A stretch of 64,000 nucleotides of DNA from Pseudomonadota bacterium (GTDB lineage Bacteria > Desulfobacterota > Syntrophobacteria > Syntrophobacterales > Syntrophobacteraceae), in NCBI GenBank assembly GCA_023416335.1, contig JAEZHY010000092.1, forward strand, positions 1 through 64,000, written 5' to 3'. Position numbers and translations under genes: made by a program. Within the stretch, counting starts at the first letter, position 1. Each line of letters starts with the position of its first letter. The notes under the pieces are model-generated. The model searched no databases and was not told the DNA's origin. It saw nothing but the letters and a program-made list of their open reading frames with translations. Shown here one piece after another: positions 8,653 to 20,800 of the stretch.

Positions 8653-9977
8653 GCCCGTTGGCTCCTCGCCGCCGCAAGTGCCCCCGAGTCGGCTATTTCC
8701 GGAGCGGGCAGATCGCAACCATTTCCACGGATGGGCTTTTGCACAATCTGCCACCTGAAGGGGACAAGGACGATGCCGAAATGTTTACTCGTGATTTCTC
8801 TGCCCGAGTTGTAGAAATCCGCTGAAAAAACATCCACCATGGCACATTGATCGAGTTGGTCGTACCAGACCGGGCCCGCACTTCCCACCCACACTGAAAG
8901 GAAATACCGGCCGGAAACGAGGTTGAGCGATTCGACCTCGAATTCGATGCTTCCCGAACCGGCATTAAGATGCGTGATTTCCTCTCCGGTCACCCATGTA
9001 TTCAGTGATATGATCCTGGTTCCGAATTCCGTATAGACTTCGAGGCCGAAATGCGGGCTTCTGATGGACTCTTTTGCTCTGTAGTTGAGCCTCATAACGA
9101 GGTGGTCGCCCGTTCTCACGAATTGAACAGGCAGGCGTGAGCCGTCCAGCATTTCCAGGGACTCAAACCTCATTTTGCCGTTGCCGCCTCTGTTCTCCAC
9201 CGTGGCAAAGTCGAAACTGGTGGAACCCGCGCCGGCAAAGGTAGCCATGTATTCCTCTATCACCTCCCTGGGATCTCCATCTCGTCTGATCCGTCCGCCG
9301 TCGATCCATACGACGCGTTCGCAGAGACTCTCCACAGCCTCCATATTATGGGATACGAACAGTACCGTCCGGCCGCTCCCACTCAAGTTATCCATGACCT
9401 TCAGGCACTTTTTCTGGAACTCCGCGTCTCCGACCGCAAGCACTTCATCCACGAGCAGGACGTCCGCATGCAGATGGGCCGCCACTGCAAACCCCAGGCG
9501 GAGCCGCATTCCGGAGGAATAAGTCTTTATGGGAGTATCGATAAACTTCTCGACACCCGCAAATTCGATTATTTCATCCATGCGGGCGTTGATCTCACGT
9601 TTCTTCATACCCAGGATGGATCCGTTCAGGTAAATATTCTCCCGGCCCGTAAGCTCATCGTGAAATCCCGTTCCGACCTCCAGCAGAGAAGCTATCCTGC
9701 CGTTTACTTTGAGCTTTCCAGACGTAGGGTGAGTTATCTTTGAAAGAACTTTCAGCAGGGTGCTTTTGCCCGCGCCGTTGCGGCCGATGATACCCACCAC
9801 CTCGCCTTCTCCGACGGCAAAGGAGACGTCTTTCAACGCCCAGATGCACTCATTGCTTTTCCTGGCGAAAGGACGTTTCAACCTTCTGACCAGGGCCTCC
9901 CCCAGGGTTGTCTCCCGCTGGAGTTCTCCGATCCTGTATTTCTTGGATAAGCCTTCCGCTGCTATCGGCTCAGACAT
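8649..9977 (-). CDS. wzt: ABC polysaccharide exporter, ATP-binding subunit with Wzt C-terminal domain
   Basis: 442 residues. ATPase domain in the first 240: Walker A GRNGAGKS, signature YSSGMRLRLGFAVA, Walker B VLLVDEVLAVGD and a switch His in FVSHNMEAV. After residue 245 comes a beta-rich domain of the Wzt_C carbohydrate-binding type (LEVYTEFGTRIISLNTWVTG; SIEFEVESLNLVSGRYFLSV). In studied O-antigen exporters that domain reads a terminal modification on the finished glycan before transport. Start ATG 9977. Downstream GT2 overlaps by 4 bp and wzm lies just upstream, so the three are co-transcribed. The presence of the C-terminal domain predicts a capped non-reducing end; the neighbouring methyltransferase at 10806 could supply it. 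Confidence 0.92.
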   Translation of the reverse strand: MSEPIAAEGLSKKYRIGELQRETTLGEALVRRLKRPFARKSNECIWALKDVSFAVGEGEVVGIIGRNGAGKSTLLKVLSKITHPTSGKLKVNGRIASLLEVGTGFHDELTGRENIYLNGSILGMKKREINARMDEIIEFAGVEKFIDTPIKTYSSGMRLRLGFAVAAHLHADVLLVDEVLAVGDAEFQKKCLKVMDNLSGSGRTVLFVSHNMEAVESLCERVVWIDGGRIRRDGDPREVIEEYMATFAGAGSTSFDFATVENRGGNGKMRFESLEMLDGSRLPVQFVRTGDHLVMRLNYRAKESIRSPHFGLEVYTEFGTRIISLNTWVTGEEITHLNAGSGSIEFEVESLNLVSGRYFLSVWVGSAGPVWYDQLDQCAMVDVFSADFYNSGREITSKHFGIVLVPFRWQIVQKPIRGNGCDLPAPEIADSGALAAARSQRA

Positions 9978-10023
9978 GCTGTCCGCAACTCCTCAGTGCA
10001 TTTTAAATTAGATGGTGGGATTC

Positions 10024-10803
10024 CTAGATAATGTCTGCAAATGCCGCTTCCGCTTTTCTGAAATAGAGGACCGCGACGGCAAGTATGGCTACTGTCATCG
10101 GCAGGCACACCCAAAGCAGATTCCAGTCAACCGAACGTCCGGGCAGCAAAGTGCCGCGAAAGGCTTCGATTATTCCGCACAGCGGATTGAGTGCCATCAG
10201 CACGCGATAGCGCTCGGGGATCATGCTTGCGGGATAGATGACCGGGGTCACGAAAAGCCAGATTTGGACGGCAAACGGGATCACATATTTTATGTCTCGA
10301 TACTTCACGTTAAGGGCCGACAATATGATCCCAAACCCAAGAGCGAGCATAACGAGCGGTACCGTTATCAGAGGCCACAGCAGAAGGTTCCAGGTAAGAG
10401 GCACCCCGTAGTAGGCCATCAATCCCAGGAGAACCAGAAAGGCAATCGCGAAATCGACCATGCCGCTGAGAGCGGACGAGACGGGGATCGTCATCCGGGG
10501 AAAGTACACCTTTGTGATCAGGTTTCTGTTATTTACCAGGCTGTTTCCGGCCTGGCCGAGCGCTCCGGAAAAGAATGTCCACGGCAGCAGCGCCGAGTAG
10601 GAAAAGATCGGGTATGGAATTCCGTCACTGGGGATCTTTGCCAGGTTCCCGAAAAACAGTGTAAACACGAGCATGGCGAAAAAGGGCTGGAGTACTGCCC
10701 AGGAAGCGCCGAGCAGCGTCTGTTTGTAGCGAACCTTTATGTCCTTCCAGATCATGAAGAAGAAAAGCTCGCGATAATTCCAGAATTCCCGAAACATTTC
10801 CAT
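10024..10803 (-). CDS. wzm: ABC polysaccharide exporter, permease
   Basis: 259 residues, the standard length for ABC-2 type O-antigen/capsule permeases. It has an amphipathic start MEMFREFWNYRELFFFMIWK, the conserved cytoplasmic stretch DIKVRYKQTLLGASWAVLQP, and about six hydrophobic spans (for example AIAFLVLLGLMAYYG and YVIPFAVQIWLFVTPVIYPA). The start at 10803 lies 2 nt after the stop of the methyltransferase gene. It pairs with the ATPase at 8649-9977 to move a lipid-linked polysaccharide across the inner membrane. Confidence 0.92.
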   Translation of the reverse strand: MEMFREFWNYRELFFFMIWKDIKVRYKQTLLGASWAVLQPFFAMLVFTLFFGNLAKIPSDGIPYPIFSYSALLPWTFFSGALGQAGNSLVNNRNLITKVYFPRMTIPVSSALSGMVDFAIAFLVLLGLMAYYGVPLTWNLLLWPLITVPLVMLALGFGIILSALNVKYRDIKYVIPFAVQIWLFVTPVIYPASMIPERYRVLMALNPLCGIIEAFRGTLLPGRSVDWNLLWVCLPMTVAILAVAVLYFRKAEAAFADII

Positions 10804-10805
10804 TC

Positions 10806-11792
10806 TCAGTTCACCCCACGGTTCTGCATACTGGGAAAGCCCTCCTGAGCCGGGCAGAAAAGATCGGGGCGGCCCATTACCGAATCCCGGGAATAAGGCT
10901 TCTGCATCACCAGCAGATCGAGACCGGTTGGAATGAAGTCATGGATGTGAAAGCGGGATCCAAACGCATGGAGTATTTGCGACCTGGTCTGAAAGACGTC
11001 CCAGGAACCGATCACCTTGGTCGACAACGAAGCTTTGGGGTCCTCGGAATTCAATACCAGATGTCCCTTGCTCCTCAGGTTTTTCATATCCTCCAGGTTC
11101 AGCATCAGCACCTGGTGACAGCGGCCGAGAACATCGGCCATAAAGAAGCCGCCCGGCCGGAGCACCCGGTACATTTCTTCGATCCACGACTTTTGAGCTT
11201 CCAGGGGGATATGCGTGAATACCGAAACGGCATAGATCAGATCGAATGAGCTGCTCTCGGCAAACTGCAGGGGCGGATAGAGTTCGTTCCTGTAGAACTC
11301 GATTCCCGGCAGATTTCCGCGGCACCATTCTATATTCTCGCCATCCAGGTCCGTACCGACCAGACGGACACCGTCCAGGCAGCGCAGGTGCCTTATCAGT
11401 CGCGCGGATCCACACCCGAGTTCCATGATTGCGCCTGCCGTGCGCAGGTTGAAACCGTTGCGATCGAGTATCCGAAGCCAGGAGAGCACCTGGGAATATC
11501 CGCTCATCAGGTAGAAATCCGGATTCGCATTTTGCTCTACATCCTCCTGCTTCAACACGGCTGTTTTGAGTATGAGTTCCTTCGGGGCGGACGGTCCCGG
11601 GTCGATATCGATTGCGAAGTGTCCCATTTTCTGTTGCAGGTACTTGTTGAAACGGCGTTTCGAAACGGAATGCATCAACTTCATGCGGTCATGTTCCCGC
11701 ATCAGCCGCGGTAATTTTTCTATCAGCGGGACAACGAATCTGTCGGTAAGTTTCCCTTGAATTTTGTTCCTTATTTCCTGAAGATTTCTCAT
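10806..11792 (-). CDS. SAM-dependent methyltransferase
   Basis: 328 residues from ATG 11792, chosen because AAAGGA is 8 nt upstream; the ATG at 11801 is also possible, and longer versions would overlap the end of the giant gene. Motif I is IMELGCGSARLIRHLRCL, then VRLVGTDLDGENIEWCRGNL, YAVSVFTHIPLEAQKSWIEE and MYRVLRPGGFFMADVLG. The order is that of a Methyltransf_25/11 enzyme with an N-terminal extension of about 100 residues. It stands directly before wzm, so it may act on the exported glycan, for example as a chain-terminating O-methyltransferase recognised by the Wzt C-terminal domain; that link is an inference from position. Confidence 0.78.
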   Translation of the reverse strand: MRNLQEIRNKIQGKLTDRFVVPLIEKLPRLMREHDRMKLMHSVSKRRFNKYLQQKMGHFAIDIDPGPSAPKELILKTAVLKQEDVEQNANPDFYLMSGYSQVLSWLRILDRNGFNLRTAGAIMELGCGSARLIRHLRCLDGVRLVGTDLDGENIEWCRGNLPGIEFYRNELYPPLQFAESSSFDLIYAVSVFTHIPLEAQKSWIEEMYRVLRPGGFFMADVLGRCHQVLMLNLEDMKNLRSKGHLVLNSEDPKASLSTKVIGSWDVFQTRSQILHAFGSRFHIHDFIPTGLDLLVMQKPYSRDSVMGRPDLFCPAQEGFPSMQNRGVN

Positions 11793-11823
11793 TTTCTGCA
11801 TCCTTTGACGGTTATCGCCTGTA

Positions 11824-14800
11824 TCATTGGACCGGCACCACATTTACATTGCCGAAAGTGACGTCGAGGAACTGGGATACGAGAAGCAGTGAGCCGCTTT
11901 TCTGATCGGCTGCGACGGCCTCTGTGCGTTCCAGGTTCCATGAGGAGGGTTCCGTCTGGTCCTGGGGCCACACTTTCATACGGTACAAAATCCCGTCACC
12001 GATGATTTCCGATCGGATTTTCATGAAGTATTTCCCACCGACCTGCAACGGAGTGCCCGTTCCATAAACCTGGTAGGAATAGTCAACCATCTCATACTTT
12101 GTGGATGCCTTTTGCCAGACATATCCGGCACAGGTTCCAAGCGGCCACCATTGCACACTCGGCTGGTTACCGTCCGCCGTATGTCCCTGCCAGTGCGAGA
12201 TCAGCCCCAGGAAGGGCCCCCCACCGGGGGGATCGTAATTCTCTACTATTGCGTTTATGGTAACCGGCACGGTCGCCTCATACTGCCGCCAGCTCATATC
12301 TCCGATAGCCACGAGACGATCGTATCCGGGAGCAATCGATCTGATCCCCCCGTTTTCGAGGACCCAATGACCGTCCACGACCTGCGCCACATCCTGTATG
12401 GAACCGACCTTTGACCAGTCTATGCTGTAATTCTCAGGAATCGTGTTTCCTTTTGTGAAATTGATCGTGACAATTTCCGTTTTTTCCAGGCCTGCTTCGT
12501 TTACGGCCTTGACCTGCAGCATGTTCTCTCCTCCCTGCAGTTCATCAATCCCGATCTCGATGTTGAAATCCCCCGGCTGAGTCAACCGCGTCGAGGTGGG
12601 ACCTATGGTCAGGGCGCGTTCGAGGCCGTCGTTCAATGAATAAGTAAGCGATGTGACCGCAGAACTGGTCCCTGAAACGTTGCCGACAATGTTGATCCAG
12701 CGCTGCGGCAGTCCGGCTTCGCCAAATTTCTGCTCCGAACCGTACCAGAAAGTTATTACCGGCTGTCCGACTCCCTGATGCAGAGTCCGAACGTTGTAAG
12801 CAGGGAAGCTTGCGGCATTTCCAAACGAATCCTCCGAATTGACCTGGAGAGAATAAAGCGTATCGGGCAGAAGGTTTGGAATCAGCACGTTATGCAGCCA
12901 GGACGGCTCGGGTTCAACCACGACCTTCGGGAAGGGATCGGCATCACTGGAATAATCGACGCTGCCGATTGCAGATTCATCCGTGAGCCATGCGACCCGG
13001 ATGCTCGTATCTCCGGCGACGGTTTTGAGCTGCTGAAGGAAAGGCGGCAGAGCATCCGCGACGGGAATACCGTCTTCAGGGATTATTGGATCTTTCATGT
13101 TCATGAAATAGTCGATTATTGCGCTGTGTGCAGGGGCGGTCTTTCCGGAGTCGCTGTAATTTCCGACGAAGGGTCCGATCGCGCACGTAACCATGGTATG
13201 CACAAACGAAACGACGCTTTTCCATTCCACTCCGTCCGCGGAATACCGGAAATCCCAAGTATCCCCGGTTCGGGTCACCTGCATGTAGACGGGCTGCACC
13301 ATGAGCAGCTGGTATGCCAGTGTGTTTGGAACGCCGTTTACGACGTCGGCAGCGAAGGCACGCACGCCGGACACATCACTGAAAAAGTCGAATCTGAGCC
13401 AGTTGCTGTCGTCCTCCTGCACGATGATCCCCTGGCTCTGACATTTTTGAGTCACCGACGACGAAAATTTCACCTGCAGTTCGAAATCGGTATTCTCGAT
13501 CTGCTGAAGGAGGCGGGGCGCGGTGTTGGGTACCCATGCATTGTGCGACACGCCCGCGGGGACCGAGAACCTCAATTGCGCATTTCCCGTTCCGGATCCG
13601 GTCAGCATAATCGACGAATCCCCAAGAGGGTCCACAAGCGTCCAGAGTTGCGTGTCGAGATTGTTCCTGTTGAAGTCATCCGAAATTATTCCCGACACGT
13701 TCGGAATGATCGGGATGAATTTGGCAGCGATCGACTTGTTGCCGTTGACGGTAATATTTAGTGGATTATCGGTACCGATGACCGCCCCGCTCCAGCTCAC
13801 AAAACGCCAGCCGTCAGCCGGCGATGCGGAGATCCGGACTATCGTGCCCTCGAGATATGTTCCACCCGAGGGGTCGAGGGCCACCGTTCCGGCACCGGCC
13901 GTTTGAGTGGAAATCGTGTATGTCGGAATTTGCGCGAATGCAGCCGTGATATTCTTGTCGGCATCCATTCCGACCGTCAGGGGATTGGTAGAGCCGACGG
14001 CATCCCCGTTCCACCCGCTGAAACGCCAGCCCGACTGCGGTATTGCATTGAGTTCCACCATTCTTCCACAGGTGAAGTTTGTCTGGTCCGGGGATGCGGC
14101 TACCGTCCCCTCGCCAGTCACAGAGACGTTCAGTTCCCTTTCGGGAAGGGGATCCGCAACGACTGTGTCTTGCGTAACGATGGGGTTATGGGCATTGAAG
14201 AAGTAATCTATGATGACGGTGAAGCCCGGGACCATACCGCCCACGCTGAAGTTGCCCGCGAACGGACCCATCGCCGATACGTTCAGGCTCTGCGAAAAAC
14301 TCCCGGCTTCAAGCCAGCCCACGCCGTTATATGAGTAAGACTCGGTCCAGAGGTCTCCCTCTCTCGTAATTCTCAGGTAGAGTGTGGATCCGGCCGATAT
14401 TCGTTTCATGATCCGCGTACTCGTCAGTCCGCCGGCAGTGCTGGCTGCAAAAACGTTCATCCCTGCCCCGTCGTAATGAAACTCGAAGCGCAGCCAGTCA
14501 TCTTCATCCTGTTCGACAAGTACTCCCTGCAGCTGATACTGTTCCGTCGGTTGTGAATCGAATTTGACTTCGATTTCAAAATCAGCATTTGTCGAGGGCT
14601 GCATCATCCGAACCGTGTCATTCGTATTCCAGGCATTGTGGGAAACGCCGGCCGGGACGGAAAGACGCAGGTGGGCATCTCCCGTTCCGACTCCCTCGAC
14701 CATGTAACTTCCATCCCCAAGCGGGTTTACAAACGTCCAGAGATCGCTTCTCAAACCGCACGTATTGAAATCGTCCGATACGCATGCCTCCGGAAGTTGG

Positions 14801-17800
14801 GAGAAAACGGCATGCAGGTCCTTGTCCCCATCCATGCCGATCGTGAGAGGATTTGCAGTTCCATGTGCAGCCCCCGTCCACCCGGCAAAGTACCAGCCGT
14901 AAGCAGGGGTGGCCGCAACCTGGATGACCGTTCCGCAGGCGAAGGCCGTCCCGTCGGGATTGGATGTAACCGTGCCGTCCCCCTCGATCGATATGTTCAG
15001 GGTTTTTTCGGGTATGGCTTCCGGAAGTGCTCCGTCTTCCGGAAAGACAGGCTCTGATGTGCTGAAGAAGTAATCGACCATCGCGGTATATGCCGAAGCA
15101 TTCCCGTTAACGCCGTAATTGCCTGCAAACAATCCTACGGCCGAAACGGCAAGGCTTTGCATGAAACTCCCGGCCTGCGTCCAGTCCGTTCCGTTGGTGG
15201 AATAAGACTGGGACCAGAGATCCCCTTCTCTTTTCACGCGCATGTACAGCGATGAACCCGCGGAGATTTGAGAACTGATCCGAGAAGCTGACGAACCGTT
15301 CGAAGTACTCGCTGCAAATACTGTCAGTTTTGTCCCGTCGTGGAAGAAATCGAAGCGAATCCAGTTGCTCTCATCCTGCTCAACCAGGATTCCCTGCATC
15401 TGGTACTGTCGGCTCGGCACGGAATCGAATTTAACCTCGATTTCGAAATCCGTGTCACCGGCCGTTTGCATCACACGGACAGCATGATTTGAATCCCAGG
15501 GGTTATGGGATGTGCCCGCTGGAACGCAAAGGCGAAGGTGCGCGTCACCTGATCCCACTCCTTCGACCATGTAGCTTGCATCTCCGAGAGGATCTACGAA
15601 GGTCCAGAGATCGTTCCTCAGGCCGCACGTATTGAAATCATCCGAGGCGATTGAAACCGTGGACGGATCGGCTTTGCTGAATTGCGCTGCAAGAGACTTG
15701 TTCGCGTTCATCGTGACGGATGCGGGATTCGCACTGCCGGCCGCGGCCCCGCTCCATAGGGCAAACTCCCAGCCATGGTATGGGATTGCACTGACATGGA
15801 CGACTGTTCCGTCCGGGTAGGATCCGCCGGGCGGGTCAAGTACCACGGTTCCCGAACCCTCCGTCTGTACTGCGAGATTGTAGAAAGGAATCAGAGCGAA
15901 TGCTGCCGTCACGCTTTTGCCCGAATTCATCGTGACGATTGTTGAAACGGCGTTGCCGCTTGCATCACCGCTCCAGCCGGTCAAGTTCCAGCCGGAGTAA
16001 GGAATTGCCGTAAGCTGCACCTGGGTCCCGGGAAGATAGCTGCCTCCGGCCGGATTGAGCGTCACGCTTCCAGATCCCAAGACCTGAACCGCCAAGTTGT
16101 AGGTCGGCATTCGGGTGAAGGTCGCGGTAACGCTTTTGTCGGCGTTCATCGTAACACTTGCGGTCTCGCTATAGCCGCCCGCCGCTCCACTCCAGCCGAT
16201 GAACTGCCAACCCTCAGCAGGTGTGGCCGTAAGGATCACCTCGGTGCCGCTGGGGTAGGTCCCCCCGGGGGGATCGCTGGTAACGGAACCCGAGCCCACA
16301 ACTTGCACCGACAGACTGTAGCTCGGGAGTTCAGCAAAGACGGCAGTGATGTTCTTGTTGCCATCCATGCTTATGGCGAGAGGATTGATATTGCCGGAGG
16401 CAGCTCCGCTCCATGAACTGAAAAGCCAGCCCGTTGACGGTGTAGCGGTCAGGACCACAAATTCCCCACAGGAATAGCTCTCCTGATCAGGAGAAGCCCT
16501 GATCGTACCGCTTCCCTCCACGGATAAGTTCAACGACTCCCTTGGAGCAGTCCCGTCTTCGGGAACGATCGGGGAACTCGTGTTGAAGAAGTAATCGATT
16601 CGCGCGGTGAAGGCAGGAATAACTCCGTTGAGTCCGAAATTCGAAACAAACGGTCCCGCCTGCCTTACCGTAAGCGCCTGGGTGAAACTTCCGCTGCTTG
16701 TCCAACTGGTCCCGTTATAAGAGTACGACTCCGTCCAGAGAAATCCAGTCTTCTTTACCCGCAGATAAAGGGGGGTGCCCGCGGTAATCGCCTTGTTAAT
16801 TCTGGTGGTCGTCACTCCGCTCGTAGTGCTCGCGGCAAAGATATTCAGATTCGACCCATCATGAACGAAATCGAACCGCAGCCAGTTGTTCGTATCCTGC
16901 TCGACTATGATTCCCTGGTTCTGATACTTCTGGGTCGGCTGGGAATCGAATTTTACCTCGATTTCGAAATCGCTCTCCTCGGCGGCCTGCATCATCCGCA
17001 CGGACGGATTCGTATTCCATGGGTCGTGGGATTTGCCGGCGGGAACGGTCAGAAGCAGATGTGCGTCTCCCGTGCCCGCTCCTTCAATCTGGTAACTCCC
17101 GTCCCCAAGAGGGTTGATGAAAGTCCACGTATCCGTATTCAGACCGCATGTATTGAAATCATCGGAAGTCAGTGAAGGCGGCACCTGAACGAAAGTGGCC
17201 GTGACGTTCTTGTCGGCGTCCATGCCTAGGGTGAGCGGATTGGAACTCCCGCTAGCCGATCCGCTCCATCCGGAGAAACTCCAGCCCGAGGCCGGCATTG
17301 CAGTGAGCTGCACCACCGTTCCACAGGGGAATTCCGTCTGGTTCGGGTTCTTGGAGACGGTTCCCTGGCCTACCACCGATACGGTCAACGTCTGGTTGGG
17401 CATGCTCCCGGATACGGCCCCGTCTTCCGGTGAGATCGGATACAGCGTATTGAAGAAGTAATCCACGATCGCGGTGAAGGCGGGCATATTCCCATTCGTA
17501 CCGTGGTTGGAAGCAAACGGCCCGGCTGCATGAACCGTGAGTGCCTGCATATAGCTCCCCGCAACGGTCCAGGTCGTCCCGTTATAGGAATAGGATTGGG
17601 TCCAGAGATCTCCCTCTCGCTTTACGCGGAGGTAAAGCGGCGAACCTGCCGCGATCGCTTTCCCGATGCGCATGCTTGACAGGCCATTCTCGGTGCTTGC
17701 AGAGAAGACCTTGAGACTATTTCCGTCATAATAGAATTCGAAGCGCAGCCAGTTGCCCGCATCCTGTTCGACTATAATTCCCTGGTTCTGATACTGAAGC

Positions 17801-20800
17801 GTCGGCTGGGAATCGAACTTTATCTCCACTTCGAAGTCCAGGTCGTCCGTGGCCTGCATCATGCGAACGGATGGGTTCGTATTCCATGGGTCGTGGGACC
17901 TCCCGGCCGGGACCGAAAGCTGCAGCCTGGAATTCCCCGTCCCCACTCCTTCCACCAGGTAATTCCCGTCTCCCAGCGGATTGATAAATGTCCAGATGTC
18001 GGTCCTCAGACCGCAGGTATCGAAATCGTCGGAAACCAATTCCTTAATGGTGGTGCTTTCAGTGAATGTCGCCGTCACGCTCTTATTGGAGTCCATGTTC
18101 AACACGGCGAGTCCGTCAGTCCCGCCTAACGATCCGCTCCAGTGTGAGAAACGCCAACCCGAAGCGGGTGTTGCGGTGAGATGGACCGTTGTACCGCTCG
18201 CATAGCTCCCGCCGGGCGGATCGAGGATCACGCTTCCGGAACCGACGGTCTGCACCGAAAGGTTGTAATGGGTGGTCTGGAGAAAGGTCGCGGTGAGGCT
18301 TTTATCGCCGTCGACCGTTATGCTGAGGGGGTTGGCAGTTCCCGTCCTGGCTCCGCTCCATCCGCTGAAATACCACCCATTGGCGGGAGATGCCGTAACC
18401 TGGACGACGGTACCGGACAAATATACCCCTCCGGGCGGATCCAGGGTAACCGTGCCCGACCCGACAGACTGCACCGACAATGCATAGGTCCCTATCTGCG
18501 TGAAAACCGCCGTGAGGGTCTTGTTTGCATCCATGGTAAGCGCCAGCGGGTTTTCGTTCCCACCTGCCGATCCGCTCCAACCGCTGAATTTCCATCCCGA
18601 GGAAGGCGTGGCCGTTACATTGACTACTGTGCCCGCCAGATAACTTCCTCCGGATGGCGTGAAGGTCACGGTACCCGATCCGACCGACTGCACTGAAAGG
18701 CTATAGGTCGGAAGTTGGGTAAATGTTGCGGTAATCGCTTCGTCGCCATCCACGACCAGGGAGGCCGGGTTTGTGCTTCCGCTCAAAGAGCCGCTCCATC
18801 CGCTGAACCGCCAACCCGCAGCCGGTACGGCGGTGAGTTCGACCGTAGTCCCTTCGGAATAGGTTCCTCCAGGCGGATTCAGGGATACCGATCCGGATCC
18901 CACTGTCTGGACCGATACGCCGCACAGCCTGCCGTATACAAAGATGGCCGTGAGGAACTTGTCTTCGGTCATCACCAGGGTCGTCGGCCCCGCAGTATTT
19001 ATCTGCGGATTTCCGAGGGCCACATTGAGGCCCTTGCCGGCGGAGCGTATTACCTTCGAAGCCGGTCCAAACTCTGTTTCATCCATCAAACCGACACTGA
19101 AATGCGCCGGGACCTGGGTCAAGTATGAGACATCGCTCGAGCGCCCAAACCCGAATACGGTCATCGCTCCGTTCATCGCGTAGTACGAGTCGATCCCTCC
19201 ATCATTTTCATGGTGGACAAGAAACAAAGACCTGGCTTTCCCGTTCGTATTCGGGTCGGTGAAATAGATCCATTCCTCTCCGGCAATTCCGGCCAAATCT
19301 GCCGCCCATGACGACATCGCCCAAATCTTGGCGCCGTCGGATCGCACCATATAATCCGCGGAATCGAGCACTCCTCCGGGGGTCCCTTCATACAGGAACC
19401 AGTACGTATGGCCCGCCCGGAGCAGGGTCATCGTCGCGTACCGGGGATAGAATTCCCACAATGCTTCCCATTTGCCGTCTATGGTTGCAGTATGAATGGT
19501 CGTTTTGATAGGGCCCGTATTGACTATGCTGCTTACAGCAGCGGTGCTCCCCGGGTGGAACTGGCTTTCCGGGAAAACCATATTCGGTATTCCACGATAG
19601 TTGCCGGCAGCCCCTCCAGTTGGAGCATAGCTCAGCCAGTCGTTCCCGTTCATATCCAGAAGGCTCGAAAAACCGCCCGCGGCTTTCTGAAAATAAAAGA
19701 CGGCGTTCGCGTTCTGTATGCGGTAACTTGCCTGCCCCTCGTCCATCTGGTTATCGAGCAGAGATACCTGCTGACCGACTTGAGCCTGCTCGAACCCGGC
19801 ACCAACCGTATCGAAGTAGACATGGTAGTACCGGACGGCATCGGCCGCGGTTGCCCCTTTCAGGATGAAAACGAGTGTTCCCGAAGCATTTGAGGTAGCT
19901 TCAAAATTAGAGTCCCGATCGAACTGGAAAGGCACTCCCGAATCGATAACCTTTCCACTCGAATCGATTTCCACAACTCTTAGGGAATTGAGATCGAGAG
20001 GTCCCTCCTTGTGCAGAGTTCTAAGCATCTGGGTAAAATCGATCTTCTGCTCGACCGGTTTGTCGATCCGTTCGTATTCCGCCACGTCCACTGTAACGAG
20101 GGTGCGGCATCCCCATTTCGAATCCCACCAATTGTAGAGCGAATTGATGTTGCCGTCCCAACCGGCAAAAGTCCAACCGGATGCCGGGTTGGGAGTGAGG
20201 GTTACGAGTTCTCCATAGCCATAGGCGGCCTTGTCGGGATCTATGCCGACAGTTCCCTGGCCCACGGTCGAAATGTCCAGCGTATATAAATCCTGGACAA
20301 ATTCCGCCCCGATGCTTGTATCTCCGGTTATGGTCAGCTCGGCATACGGAGCGGAACCGCTCAAACCGCCGCTCCAGGTGCCGAACTGCCAGCCCGGCGC
20401 CGGTTCCGCGGTAATCCGAACGGTAGTGTTCGCTTCATAAACACCCCCGGCCGGGTCGAGGGCTATTCCGCCGAGGCCCGTAACCGACGTGGACAATGTG
20501 TACCGGACTGTTGAAGCCACCTTCTTGGCCAGCACGATTTTATCGATCCAGAATTTGTCGCCTGCAACGGCCGTATCGGCAAACCAGAACATCAGTCGGG
20601 CATCATTCACGGTTGCGCTGAAATTGGCCGTTCTGAATGAAGTTTTGAAGATTTTCCAACTTGTCGACAAATCGCATCTGAAGTTGGAAAGGCCGTAATT
20701 GGTGTACGGTGACGTATGCATGGAAAGCGAAACGGTTACATCGTGCCCCGTATTGGAATACGCCGCGAAGCTCAACTCATATTCGGTATTGGGCTCCAGG

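Noticed and set aside
10012..10848. 278-codon open frame on the plus strand
   Set aside because: Antisense to wzm; rich in His, Gln and Arg as expected for the reverse of a hydrophobic protein.
12778..13761. 327-codon open frame opposite the giant gene
   Set aside because: It follows from codon bias of the repeat protein on the other strand; similar frames recur at each repeat.
13060..20500. Regularly repeated DNA, considered as CRISPR or tandem non-coding repeats
   Set aside because: The periodicity is that of about 70- and 210-codon protein modules in one continuous frame; there are no short identical repeats with unique spacers.
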